DNA from: Okapia johnstoni
Taxonomy: Eukaryota; Chordata; Mammalia; Artiodactyla; Giraffidae
DNA: 64,000 nucleotides
Reading direction: 5' to 3'
Assembly (NCBI GenBank): GCA_024291935.2
Contig: CM044321.1
Coordinates: 62,056,985-62,120,984, forward strand
Shown: one piece after another, positions 1 to 11,863 of the stretch
Layout: each line of letters begins with the position of its first letter
Position numbering within the stretch: position 1 is the stretch's first letter
The notes under the pieces: model-generated
The model's input: only the letters and a program-made list of their open reading frames with translations
Told to the model about the DNA's origin: nothing
Databases searched by the model: none
Program-made: the position numbers and the translations under genes

Positions 1-741
1 ATGAAGAACTAAAGAGCCTCTTGATGAAAGTGAAAGAGGAGAGTGAAAAAGTTGGCTTAAAACTCAACATTCATTAAACTAATATCATGGCATCTGCTCC
101 CATCACTTCATGGGAAATAGATGGGGAAACAATGGAAATAGTGACAGACTTTACTTTTTGGGGCTCCAAAATCACTGTAGATGGTGACTGCAGCCATGAA
201 ATTAAAAGACGCTTCCTCCTTGGAAGAAAAGCTATGACCAACCTAGAAAGCATATTAAAAAGCAGAGACATTACTTTACCAACAAAGGTCCATCTAGTCA
301 AAGCTATGGTTTTTCCAGTAGTCATGTATGGATGTGAGAGTTGGACTAGAAAGAAAGCTGAGTGCCAAAGAATTGATGCTTTTGAACTGTGGTGTTGCAG
401 AAGACTCTTGAGAGTCCCTTGGACTGTAAGGAGATCAAACCAGTCCATCTTAAAGAAAATCAATCCTGAATATTCATTGGAAGGACTGATGCTGAAGTTG
501 AAACTCCAATACTTTGGCCACCTGATGTGAAGAACTGACTCCTTGGCAAAGACCCTGATGCTGGGAAAGATTGAAGGCAGGAAGAGAAGGGGACAACAGG
601 GATGGTTGGATGGCATCACCAATGTGATGGACATGAGTTTAGGTAGGTTCTGAAGTTGGTGATGGACAGGGAAGCCTGGTGTGCTGCAGTCCATGGGGTG
701 GCAAACAGCTGGACACGACTTAGCAACTGAACAACAGCAAC
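1..741 (+). mobile_element. BovB LINE, 3' end (reverse transcriptase C-terminus and tail)
   Basis: The window opens inside the C-terminal part of a BovB reverse transcriptase, on the plus strand. It continues through the typical 3' region and the BovA-like tail (CATGGGGTGGCAAA, then GGACACGACT) to an ACAACAGCAAC-type end. The frame is broken, for example before position 87, with a stop after codon 147 of the longest piece at 528-530. It is a dead fragment; its 5' part lies outside the window. Confidence 0.93.
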
Positions 742-866
742 ATGGGAATAGAATCTAAAAGCGAGTGGATATAAGTGATTCATTTTTCTGTACAAACAGA
801 AACTAACACAACATTGTAAATCAACTATAATCCAATAAGAAAAATTAATTAATAAAAAAAAAACAC
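742..866 (+). mobile_element. L1 3' end fragment
   Basis: Contains the cetartiodactyl L1 3' signature (AACTAACACAACATTGTAAA, then CAACTATAATCCAATAA) and an A-rich tail at about 850-865. It abuts the BovB tail. Confidence 0.75.
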
Positions 867-1426
867 AGAACAAAAAGTTTGCTTGACCTTAGAATCTTCC
901 ATGACAGAACCTTTGAGAGCTCCTGGAATTCTGTTTTCCGGCCCTTATAGTCAGGTGGATTTTACTGTTTATGGAAAACCACCAGGTGCAAAGCTGGAGC
1001 CAGCTGGCTCTTAACATCCACCCCCTGCCCCCAGGAGTTGACACTCAGCTATGGAAGATGGCACAAGTATGTAGATAATGTGTTCAAGCTAGAGGTTGAC
1101 AAGTGCTAGGAGAGAGGCACTGATAAAGAGCTGGGGAGCTCACAAAAGTGAGAGATTACTCTAACCTGGGGGATCAAAGACAAATTCATGGCAGAGATAG
1201 CGTTTAAATGCAGTCTTAAGCACAGGTATTTGGATACTCAGCGAGATGGTGGGGAGGGGAGGTGAAGTGTTCCTGGGAGATTAAGTATAAGAACAGAGAT
1301 AAGAAATTTAGTAAAAGGGGAACTTCAAAGAATTTGATAGGAGCTCAGGACATTTACTCAATATTTATTTCCCTCTCCTTTTTCTATTGAAGTAATTGGA
1401 TATTAAAGACAAAGAGGGAGTAAGTA
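867..1426. other. Intronic sequence, possible old repeat
   Basis: Purine-rich, diverged sequence at about 1050-1320 has the look of an ancient mammalian interspersed repeat, but I cannot name the family. No gene is seen. Confidence 0.3.
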
Positions 1427-1630
1427 AGTGTTAGTCACTCAGTTGTGTCCAACTCTTTGTGACCCCATGGACTGTAGCCCACCAGGCTCTTCTGTCCATG
1501 GAATTCTCCAGGCAAGAATACTGGAGTGGGTTGCTGTGCCCTCCTCCAGGGGATCTTCCAGACCCAGGGATTGAACCTGCATCTCCTGCATTCAGAGGCA
1601 GACTCCTTATTGCTGAGCCATGGGGGAAGA
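1427..1630 (-). mobile_element. Bov-tA SINE
   Basis: On the plus strand it reads as the reverse of Bov-tA: GTTAGTCACTCAGTTGTGTC, CCATGGACTGTAGCCCACC, CAAGAATACTGGAGTGGGTT, then the tRNA-like head ending CTGAGCCATGGGGGA. Complete but diverged. Confidence 0.9.
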
Positions 1631-1935
1631 CCTCCCTCTATCAAACACGCTCTGAAAAATAGGCTGCACAGCACAACGGGTCAGATCCACAGAGACATGT
1701 AGAGAATATATGCAGAAATGTACAGAAAAACAAGCACCATGACCAAGACCCAGAGGGGGAGAGAAATAAGCACAGCACATGTTGACTTCTATGGATACAT
1801 ATGCTTGTGCAGAGGTCTTCTAGGCTATCCTTAGGAAAGGCACTTACACGCACAACCTTCCTAAGAAACGATCACACATGCACTGTGATATCTGGGTAAC
1901 TGTCACATAAGCTACGTGGAATTGAGCTTTAGATG

Positions 1936-2136
1936 CATGAGTTGAGTTATGTCCAACTCTTTTGCGACCCCATGGACTGTAGCCTGCCAAGCTCCTCTGT
2001 CCATGGGATTTTCCAGGCAAGAATACTGGAGTGGGCTGCTATTTCCTTCTCCAGGGGATCTTCCTGACTTGGGGACCAAACCTGTATCTCTTGCATCTCC
2101 TGCATTGGTAGGCAGATTCTTTACCACTGACACATG
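1936..2136 (-). mobile_element. Bov-tA SINE (left arm of head-to-head pair)
   Basis: Reverse-orientation Bov-tA with its BovA body at about 1940-2060 and tRNA-like head at about 2060-2136. It abuts a plus-strand copy head to head, the two sharing the GGGCTTCCCAGG junction. Confidence 0.9.
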
Positions 2137-2369
2137 GGCTTCCCAGGGGGTACAGTGGTCAAGAATCCACCCACCTGCAATGCAGGAGACACAGGAGATG
2201 TGGATTCAATTTCTGTGTTGGGAAGATTCCCTGGAGAAGGAAATGGCGACCCACTCCAGTATTCTTGGCTGGGAAAACCCATGGACAGAGGAGCCTGGCG
2301 GGCTACAGTCCATGGGGTCGCAAAGAGTTGGACACCCCTGAGTGACTAAGCAACAACAGCAACAACAAA
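2137..2369 (+). mobile_element. Bov-tA SINE (right arm of head-to-head pair)
   Basis: Plus-strand Bov-tA: tRNA-like head from TTCCCAGGGGG, then GGAGAAGGAAATGGCGACCC, GGCGGGCTACAGTCCATGGG and a CAACAACAGCAACAAC tail. Confidence 0.92.
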
Positions 2370-5300
2370 TGGTATGTGATAGACCTGGGATTCAAATCCA
2401 GCCTGCTGGAATTGCTTTTACACTTCTTCTGAATAATCAGGTTACTTCCTTTAGGTCACCATTCTACGTACAGGTGACTCCAGCTGGATTTTAACTTGCT
2501 TTAATCTAATTTCTAAATGACTGCCAATGGACCAAAGCAAAACTGACGGTCTGAGTGTGCTTCCCTGGACCATTAGGAACTCCTCTTGTGTTACGCAGAG
2601 TGAGGCTGACAAATAATAAGAATTAAGTGGGGAAATAAGAGTGTGAAGGTCAGTTTTCAAATATCTGAGACTGAATCACAGAAAAGTTAAGAAGGATATG
2701 ACCCTCTGGTTTTATGAATGAATTGGGGGCCATAGCCAAAAGCAAGAGATGCTGGGAGGAGAACCCTTCTTCCAGGTTGACTGATGTGCTCCATCAGGGC
2801 CACAGCTCGATCAGAGATAGCAAGCCGCAAACTGCAGGGGTCCTCCAGAGTTCTCCAAGTATGGTCCCTTCCCCCAACTCCATCTCTAGAGAAAGGAATG
2901 TGCTTATTTTCAGCCCCTGTAACAAAATGAAAAAAATAAGGGGAGAACTAGGAGCTTATATCTCCTAACCTAGGGCTTAAAAATACTTCCTTAATCAAAC
3001 CTAATTGTGCAATACTTTGCTTTCTTAGTTAGGAGTTTAAACCTGGTGGAATGAATGTCTTCCCTCTTGGTATGTATGCCTAGGATACGGAATTCAGAGG
3101 TAGCCCTGGAGAGGACAAAGGACAGAGCAAATGTATAATTTCAAGGTGAACTCTCATTAACAACAGGCGGGTTCCAAGCTGATCATGTGCAGTCAAAATT
3201 AAAAGCTAGCACCATCATTTTCATGTGGTAATATGAGTAACTAGGGAGAGTATTTTCTGAAAATGAAAATGGGATTCTGTATTCGAATCAAGAACATCAA
3301 CTAATTCAAGAAATAATTATATTGTTGAACAAGGCATGTATAAACTCCAAGCACTTTAGAGCAAGAATGAACTCTTGATTGCATCTTTTCTCATGGCCCT
3401 GTTTTCGCAAGATCCGGAAAGGCTGTGTTTTGAATAAGATTACAAAGCAGCTATTTGCAGAAGAGGAATAAATCCTGGAGGTTTTCACTCCTAGTCTACT
3501 GGTCTTTCCGTTTAAGCGACTGCGATCTCAAATACTGTGGTTAAGCACAAAATCATAAAAATCATGTGTTTAAAATGATCAAATATATATACATATTTAA
3601 ATATGGGCAGACTTACTCATTTCTTTTAAAAGCAACCCAGGAATAATTAATTTTCTATCATTTCTTCCCTCCCTCCCCATTTACAAATAGGAGTAAAATT
3701 GAAAAACCACCATACTTTCATAGAAACAATAACTACTTCATCAAAAGTGTGTTAGTTAAGTCTGTCAAGAAGATTCATGCCCTCTCCTGCTTTGGGGGAA
3801 AGGAAAAAAAATACAAAACAAAACACCTGGTGCAGCAAGATTTCACGCATGCACTGCCTGAGGCAACGTAGAAATTTATTAGATCTCTGGCAACACATTC
3901 TTAAAATAAACTTAATAGCCTTCAGGTTTCTGTTCAAACTGGAGCCTAATTCCTTTTGTGGCGCCAGACACCTCCCCCCAACCCCAAGGAGACTCTGCAG
4001 GGAAATGAAAGCCACCGTTCTTTCTCCTGTACCTCTTGGAGTAACCGGTTTAGCACCATTTATCTAATTCCCTGTGAAGTGAAGTGGCTCCCTAATTCCT
4101 ATTTGTATAAGAGCACCATGCACATTACTATAAGACACAGCCACGACAATTAACAAGGATTATAGATTGAGTTCTATTTTGGATTGTCTTTTGAAAATGT
4201 GTTATATCTAACTTGAGATAAAAATATAAAAGGGGGGGAAAACGCCAGAAGTGCTTTAATCTGGTCGTTAAAAAAGAAACCTTCTTTAACCTAACTTGTT
4301 TATATTATCACCACAATTTAAAGTTGATGGCTAGGATGGAGGGATTAGTGTGGTATGGCAACACAAAAGCCATTCTATCAATAAAACATGGTTTTTAACT
4401 TAGTGTCCTAGGATGTTAGTGCTACATGAGAATTCCCTGAAAATTCAAGCTTTAAGTTAACCTATTGTCATTGTTTTTAAATCTGAGTCATTAACACATT
4501 TTCAGATATATTTGTTGTCAGAAGCAAAAATCAAGATTTGGAAATTTTAGATTTTTAGATTGAAAATTAAAAAGAAGTGTATGGAATTGTATCACAACTG
4601 GTTACCTAGTTATGGCTTCTGTGACAAACTAAAAAAGCCTTGTCATTGATGTCTATCCAGGATGAAAGGAGAGAGGGCAGAGAGGAGGGAGGGATAGGGT
4701 GGGGGGAAGTCGGGAGAGTAGAGTAGAATACCATCAATGTCATATGTTTGTTTTCACATTTTCTTTTCATTTATTTCAGATTAGTTTTTCAAAGCTGGCT
4801 CTTGTGCTCAACTTGTGCATTATTTAATTAATCAAACTTTTTGGTGGTTGCTCTGATCCCTTTAAAATTACGCCAGAGCTACCCTTGGTGATTTTACTGT
4901 CATATATAGCTGCCAAAAGACGACAGACACAGTAAGTATAAAGACAGGTTGGTATAGTTTAAAGCACCAGACCTTGGAAGGAAATAAGACAACATACAGC
5001 AAATGTGTTTGTTTAATCAGAGCCCTGTACAAACACACGTGTTATACAGTGTAAGGATGGTTCATGTATAGTCCCTTCTGTTAAGACTTAGACTCTAGCA
5101 AGGAGGGAAAACCAAAAACCATATGTAAATTATAATGCAAAAACATAAGGTGAAATGTTGAACATACAGTACCTGGGCTCAGAGGAGGGACGGGAGGACA
5201 TTCAACTGGGACCACAAAAATCTTGGCACAAGAGACTCCGGGGAGGGGCAGAAGGATGGTGCCACTCCGAGAGGAAGAAATCCCAGGAAAACAGGTGTGG

Positions 5301-5537
5301 AAGGAGGAGAACCTGTTATGTGCATCAATAAAATAGTCCAGCTTTGTAGGGTTTGCGGAAGTGCAGTCGGGAAGGAAGAGATAAGTTGGGGAGAGGCGGG
5401 CGGAAGAAGGAAATTTGGGGTAGAGAAGGGCAGAATCTGAATTCCGCTTTAACAAATATTAATTTTGTAGAATTGTTCAAGGACTTGTTAGAATTGGGAT
5501 TGGGAATCAAAGGTATCATTAGCAATGTTATGAGCAA
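2370..5537. other. Intronic sequence without recognised gene
   Basis: AT-rich unique sequence. A purine-rich stretch lies at about 4668-4730, and a diverged, old-repeat-like stretch at about 5090-5300. The open frames here are short and show no recognisable domain. Confidence 0.5.
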
Positions 5538-5677
5538 TGTTATTTATTTATTTGTTTACTTATTTACCTTTGGCCACCCTGGCTTGTGGGGATCTTAGTT
5601 CCCCCACCCGGAATCGAACCCCCACGCTCACAATGAGCCAGCAGAGCTCTAACCACTGGGCCGCCAGGGAATTCCCC
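5538..5677 (-). mobile_element. CHR-type tRNA-Glu SINE
   Basis: Reverse-orientation SINE: TTTATTT-rich tail, GGATCTTAGTTCCCCCACC, CGGAATCGAACCCCCACGC (B-box region) and AACCACTGGGCCGCCAGGG. This is the cetartiodactyl CHR family. Confidence 0.85.
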
Positions 5678-6109
5678 ATATTAGGTTTCTGCCAGTGGAA
5701 GATATGATACAACTGAGCATATGAATATTGCCATAAGGAAAAAAAGTTTTGCTTACAACAAAAAAGGAGTGCTTAAAATATTAAAATTTACCCAAGAATA
5801 AATAACATGGTTAACCGAAACACCCACCATAAACAGTCAGTGTCATATACTTGAACTGGTAGATGTAACATAGATTTTTTCCAAAGTGCCTGAGGTAAAA
5901 GTTTCTCTCTGACTCCTCTCTCTCTATTTAAAATGACAATCAGTATGACAAAATTCTCTTTCAGGTCAAGATAAGCCACATACTCTTCACTTGGTTAATA
6001 TGCAATGTTGGTGGCATGATTTGAATATTCTGAGGATGTGAGACAACGCTGACTGCAGAGAATTCATGGGTTGCAGAAAACTCTTTGAAGACAGACTTAG
6101 AAAGCCAAT

Positions 6110-6297
6110 GAACTTCCCTTGTGGCTCATCTGGTAAACAATCTGCCTGCAATGCAGGAGATCTGGGTTTGATCCCTGGGCTAGGAAGATCCTCTGGAGAA
6201 GGGAAAGGCTACCCATTCCAGTATTCCAGCCTGGAGAATTCCATGGACTGTATAGTCCATGGGGTCACAAAGAGTTGGACGCGACTTTCACTTTCAC
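6110..6297 (+). mobile_element. Bov-tA SINE with target-site duplication
   Basis: tRNA-like head (CTTCCCTTGTGGCTCATCTG) and BovA body ending GCGACTTTCACTTTCAC. It is flanked by TAGAAAGCCAAT at 6098-6109 and 6298-6309, with a third copy at 6320-6331 in a duplicated tail. Confidence 0.93.
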
Positions 6298-6339
6298 TAG
6301 AAAGCCAATTCACTTTCACTAGAAAGCCAATATATTGAC

Positions 6340-7560
6340 TTTGCAACTCAGAACCTAGTCTAAACTGATAGTTCTCAGTGAGGGAGAGAGGGTTAATGAT
6401 TTTGCCCTTGTGGAGACATTTGTCAACACTGGGAGACATTTTTGGTTGTCACAGTGGGGGAGAGTGAGAGGGGAGATTACTGGTATCTAGTGGGTAGAGG
6501 GAGGTAGGGACCCTACAGTCAGAATTAGACTGTGAAGTAAGGATGAGAATTACCTGGCCTCAAATGTCAATCATCTAAAACTTACTATATTCTGACATAT
6601 CAACATATATAACTTCTCATAAATATACGATCTGACTTTTCTCCATAAATTCCATGCTTTCTTATGAACTGATGGTACATGTGGTCGAATGATAAACATG
6701 CTTTCTCTTTTCACATCAACATGCAGACATTTTCAAAACCATCCTCGATGTGAAAAGTTTCCAGTACAAAGAATGTAATCTCTTGTTTCAGGAAGTAGTT
6801 GAGCCAGTGGTTTTCCTATTCAGTCAAAATTTATGGCTGATCAGGGAAGTTAGAAGTGACTATCTCAAGAAATGCACAAACTATGGCAAAGTGACAGTGT
6901 ATGCATGACGGATTTTAGCATGAAATCAAGTATGTGGGCAGTGATTTCCCACCAAGAGCTTCTCAGCAGGTGAGGCTTCGCCAGAAACAACTGAGAGTTG
7001 CGAGTATGAAGTTGAAGGGCTTTCACAGGCCATTTTAGGAGGGTGAAGCTGGGCACAGGTCACCCTGTTTCCCCCTTTTTTTTTGTAGTTGAAAAGAGAA
7101 ATAGTACCTATTCAAATGCACCTGTGTGCTGGCACACACGTGTGTGCACACACACCCACCCTTTCTTTGGCTTATACAAAGCATGAAAATACTGTCCAAA
7201 ACGTCTTCCAAAAGTACAGAATACACAGCCCTTTGACAGGTCTTCCGCTAAACGAGTTAGAGAAGCATTTCCCAGGATACGTTTTTCCAAATAGTATGTT
7301 TCCTGTCTGTTCATAAGCATTTTGTTTTGAAAAAAATCACCCTGAGTCAACTAGGAGAGAAATATCCTGGGATTAAACTGTCTAAACAGAACTCTTCACT
7401 GCTGCAATTCTTAGGGGCTTAGTATGTGAACGTTACTGAGCACGCACAAGAAGCACGCTAGAGGGTGATGAATTTCCCAATCTCATTTCACCAGAGAACA
7501 CATTCCTGAAGCTATCCTGTGAGATTCTGGTCTACAGACTGTACTTTGGGATAAGTTGAC
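6340..7560. other. Intronic sequence without recognised gene
   Basis: Unique sequence with no family recognised. A palindromic, alternating CA/TG stretch lies at 7132-7155. Confidence 0.5.
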
Positions 7561-7566
7561 TTCAGG

Positions 7567-7674
7567 TATGCTAAGTCACTTCGGTCGTGTCTGCCTCTTT
7601 GTGATTCCATGGACGGTAGCCCGCCAGGCTCCTCTGTCTGTGGGATTCTCCAGGCAAGAATACTGGAGTGGACG
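7567..7674 (-). mobile_element. BovA SINE fragment
   Basis: GCTAAGTCACTTCGGTCGTG to CAAGAATACTGGAGTGGA in reverse orientation. The rest of the body and the tRNA-like head are missing. Confidence 0.85.
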
Positions 7675-7679
7675 CCATA

Positions 7680-8610
7680 AAGCATTTAAAATCCAGATGT
7701 GAGCAGAGGGTCCTGTGGAATGTCAATCACATCCAAGTCACATCACTTTCAGTTGTTCACATTTTACACCAAACATTGGAATTGAAATTCACAATCTTGA
7801 GCAAAAACCAATAAAGTTAAGGGATTTCCTGCTAAAAACATATAAATTCTGACTCAAGGTGCTTCCATTTCCTAATCCGAGTGGAAAAATAAATATGTTA
7901 GCTTGCAGAATGCCAAGAAAAATAAACTAAGTTCAAGTAAATACAACTGATTACTGATAAACTTGTTCCCTAGAGACCACATTTACTGTTTAAGACACAC
8001 GACTTGCCATTTTTATGGCTTAACACTATAGTGCCTCAGCTCTGTTTTTTAATTAGTCAAATGTGGGATCAGATGTCAGAAGAGACAAAGATTAGAATTT
8101 TCATCAGTTCCAAAAAAACACATCGAAAATCACCAACAATGTATAACGAGCCATGTCAGCCTCCCATTTGCAGTTGGATCTCACTCACTGTGGATATTTG
8201 AACCGGATGATCTGCCCAACTCTGATAAGGGATTTAAAGGCTTACTAAGAAGAATGCTTCTGAAGCTATTAAAACAACAGGCACGGGAAGAACAGACTTA
8301 GCTGGGTTTTGGAAAGAGGATAAGGCTGCAACAAAGACTTTTAGGTTGATAAACAGATTTTTAAAAAAGTGTGAAAGTACATTGTTTCCTAGTCTGTACT
8401 TCTTCCTCACCCTGATCAGTAATTATTTCTCATTAGAATATCAATTGCTATGACAGCTCTGTACTCATCAATTTCAGGAGGGAGCAGAAAAACATCCTTG
8501 GGTCATTGATTCACATCTCAACTGACTGTTGTAATGATACTAGCTAGCTCTCCTGGAAAACATCATTTATTCACTGAAGGACCAAATGCAAATAGTTAAT
8601 TAACTCCACT
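7680..8610. other. Intronic sequence without recognised gene
   Basis: AT-rich unique sequence; I see no repeat family or coding signal. Confidence 0.5.
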
Positions 8611-8622
8611 ATTGGGGTATAT

Positions 8623-8897
8623 TGGAGAAGGCAATGGCACCCCACTCCAGTACTCTTGCCTGGATAATCCCATGGACGGAGGAGCCTGGTAGGCTGCAGT
8701 CCATGGGGTCGCTAAGAGTCGGACACGACTGAGTGACTTCACTTTCCCTTCTTTTCACTTTCATGCACTGGAGAAGGAAATGGCAACCCACTCCAGTGTT
8801 CTTGCCTGGAGAATCCCAGGGACGGGGAAGCCTAGTGGGCTGCCGTCTATGGGGTCGCACAGGTTGGACACGACTGAAGTGACTTAGCAGTAGCAGC
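8623..8897 (+). mobile_element. Bov-A2 SINE (BovA dimer) with target-site duplication
   Basis: Two tandem BovA units, GGAGAAGGCAATGGCACCCC and GGAGAAGGAAATGGCAACCC, joined by CACTTTCATGCA and ending in TTAGCAGTAGCAGC. It is flanked by ATTGGGGTATAT at 8611-8622 and 8898-8909, a perfect 12 bp duplication that suggests a fairly young insertion. Confidence 0.95.
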
Positions 8898-9118
8898 ATT
8901 GGGGTATATATGTATAGAAGAGTATATATGCCAAAGTGTACATATATTTAGATACACATTCAAGAAACTGAACCTGAAAAATCTTTACAAGAGAAAATTC
9001 ACACAAACAGAAAACCAGACCATGAGTATCTTTTAAAGAATAATAATAGGAAAACTATTAGGAATATAGAAGACTCTCAGGATGCTTTTTCTGTCTGCAC
9101 TATGACAAGGCTAGAGAC

Positions 9119-9288
9119 TTAAGAGACGTGGGTCCGATCCCTGGTTTGGGAAGATCCCCTGGAGGAGGGCATGGCAACCCACTCCAGTATTCTTGCCTGG
9201 AGAATCCCACAGACAAAGGAGTCTGGCGGGCTACGGTCCATAGCGTCACCAAGAGTCGGACACGACTGAAGCGACTTAGCATGCACAC
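9119..9288 (+). mobile_element. Bov-tA SINE, 5' truncated
   Basis: Starts within the tRNA-like head (GTGGGTCCGATCCCTGG) and continues through a full BovA body to GACTTAGCATGCACACAG. Confidence 0.88.
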
Positions 9289-9372
9289 AGATGCTGCATG
9301 TGGGGTCTTTGCTCCCTGACCAGGACAGAACCTGTGCCCCCTGTGTTGAGGACACAGAATTTGTTTGTTCAT
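9289..9372 (-). mobile_element. CHR SINE, piece 1, split by an L1 fragment
   Basis: CATGTGGGGTCTTTGCTCCC and ACCTGTGCCCCCTGTGTTGA are the middle of a reverse-orientation CHR SINE. The missing end resumes at about 9661. Confidence 0.7.
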
Positions 9373-9660
9373 ATTTTTAATTGGAGGATGATTGCTTTAC
9401 AATGTTGTGTTGGTTTCTGCTGTATAACAACAAGAATCAGTCATATGTATACGCATATCCTCTGCCTCTTGACCCTCCTGCCCATCCCCCATCCTACCCC
9501 TCTAGGTCATCACAGAGCACCAGACTGAGCTCCTTGTGTCATACAGCATCTTCCCACTAGCATCTATTTTAAACATGGTAATGTGTATATTTCAATGCTA
9601 CTCTCTCAGTTCATCCCACCTTCTCCTTCCCCTGGCTGTGTCCACAAGTCCATCCTCTAC
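9373..9660 (-). mobile_element. L1 3' end fragment inserted in a CHR SINE
   Basis: TTTTTAATTGGAGGATGATT, TTTACAATGTTGTGTTGGTT and the following pyrimidine-rich segment are the reverse complement of the cetartiodactyl L1 3' end. Confidence 0.78.
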
Positions 9661-9708
9661 ATCTGGGGAGTTCAGAGTCTTAACCACTGGATTGCCAAAG
9701 ATGTCCCA
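9661..9708 (-). mobile_element. CHR SINE, piece 2
   Basis: GAGTCTTAACCACTGGATTG and GATGTCCC complete the CHR SINE interrupted by the L1 fragment. Confidence 0.68.
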
Positions 9709-10840
9709 GGATGCTTTCTTAAGAGATGAAAATCTTATAAATATCTTTTAGTCTCTTACCGATCATAAAATGAGTAAAATGGTAAGCAACACTCCTGTTT
9801 CTTCTCTTTTTGGCTCTTGTTTCTCTTTTCTCAATAGGGGAGGGTTAGGAGAGATGAGGGACGGGACTCAAGCAAGGGAATATCTGATGGAAATTATAGG
9901 CACTGGACTAAATGAATTTAAACAAGGGGGAACTGGACTGAATTGTCCTAGCTTGTGATCAAGTTCCGAGTTAAGATGTCTGCATTGCTTTGGAAGGCTA
10001 CACCTGGCCAGTGTTTGGAACTCTGCTCTGGTTTTCATCAAGGACCCAGCTAACACCACCAGGTAGGCAATATCTGCCTCTATATATCTCTTCTCCACCT
10101 TTGTTCTCTGGAGGAATCAATCACCTTCAGTCATTTAAAGCTCTTACTCCTTCATGCCAGCCCTCCAGCTCTACAATTTCCCTTCTTTCTTCCTAACCTC
10201 CATTTTAGTCCCCTTTACCTGAAAACAGTCAGGGGCTAAACAACTTCTCTTAAGTAAGTCAGCCTAAAACACATATACCTTTATTTTTTCATGATTTTTT
10301 TTAATAAGTGAGGAGCTTCTTAACATCAAATATTTTTCTTATAGTGAGATATTTTAAAGCAGGTATTTCAATAATTGTTTCCTACTGTAGACCATTATTC
10401 TTACTTAATCTCCCAGGGAGAAAATTCATAAACTTACATGATTGTTGCACTTAATCTTTCTTATACCAATCCCTGGCCAGCCAGCATCCCTTACACCTAT
10501 CATTTCTAGGGAGAGATTTTTGGTTAGAAAAGTGATCTGCATGTTGCGAATATGAATGTGGACATTTTTATGTGTTTTGGCAAAGTCAGGATCAGGATCT
10601 TATCACTCCTCATGCTCAACACATTTAGACAGTATTACCGATCTTTCAGCAGGAACAGTCTAAAGACATATGGAAGCTTCTAAGTGCATACATTTCTCTA
10701 CTTATGAATTCTGTTTGCAGCCCTACCAAAAAGTTAGATAGGCTTGGAGATGCTGTCATGAAGAAAAGCTAAGTACATGGTTATTAAGCCTATGTTTAGA
10801 GCTTCTCGTTAGCGTAGAAGTGATGTAAAGATCAAGAAGT
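9709..10840. other. Intronic sequence without recognised gene
   Basis: Unique sequence; the short open frames here have no recognisable domain. Confidence 0.5.
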
Positions 10841-10978
10841 ACCCTAGAGAATGGCATGGCAACCCACTCCAGTATTGTTGCCTGGGAGAATTCCACGGAC
10901 AGAGGAGCCTGGTGGGCTACAGTCCATGGGGTCACAAAGAGTCAGACGTGACTGAGCAATGAACACACACACACACAA
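10841..10978 (+). mobile_element. BovA SINE monomer
   Basis: CCCTAGAGAATGGCATGGCA to GACTGAGCAATGAA, followed by an (AC)n tail at 10962-10977. There is no tRNA-like head. Confidence 0.88.
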
Positions 10979-11716
10979 AGGCCAAGTTAGGACAGATGAG
11001 TAGAGATGACTGCCATTGTAAGAGTCCTATAAAAAGTACACTTGTTCATCTAATAATTATTTCAACTCTATTCAGTGAGGCAAGATTTCCTGATTCGTAC
11101 AGGGATCATGAAAGTGAGAAATGGGGTCAGATTCTTCATATAAAGAAATGCTGAGGTCTAGACAGTGTACGTTACCAGAATGTGAACTGGGCACAGAGGG
11201 TAGCTGTGGGGAGTCAGGAAAGGAAGATGAAGACATGAGGTAGGCAAACACATACAGGCAGAAAATGCCTGTGTTTGCCCCAAGATCTCTTCTAAGAATA
11301 TGGATAATCCCCAACAGTGATCTAGCCAGCTTCCTGGTTTTGATGTGCTCCATAATAGAAAGAGAGAGAAAGAAACGGTGACTGGGGTAGCGTGACAACC
11401 TAGACTTCTTAGGTCAATAGAGGACAAGAAGGGAGCAAAATACGAGAAATATTTTTATAGTTTACATTTTATTTCTTCATAAACATTTTTAAGAAGAGAC
11501 AAAATATGTGAAAACCACACAGGAAAGACAGAAGTAAGCCTGGTGTCCTCAGGGAGGTGATTAAGTACCAGCTCTCAACTTTTATAAGCGATCCTACCCC
11601 AGAATGAAATACACAGAATGCTATTATGAAATGTCAGGGACTAACTATGTCCATAACAAGTATGGGATGGAAGGTCAAATAACTGTATTTAAATGAGGCA
11701 TGTTTCAGGATAGTTT

Positions 11717-11851
11717 CTAAAAGTAATTAATTTATTTGGCCATGCCAGGTCTTAGTTGTGTCAGGTGGAATCGAGTTCCCTGACCAGGGATTGAATCCAG
11801 CCCCCTGCATTGGGAGCAGAGTCTTAGCCACTGGACCACCAGGGAAGTCCC
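11717..11851 (-). mobile_element. CHR SINE with target-site duplication
   Basis: Reverse-orientation CHR: CAGGTCTTAGTTGTGTCAGG, CCTGACCAGGGATTGAATCC, CACTGGACCACCAGGGAAGT. Flanked by TCAGGATAGTTT at 11705-11716 and 11852-11863. Confidence 0.9.
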
Positions 11852-11863
11852 TCAGGATAGTTT

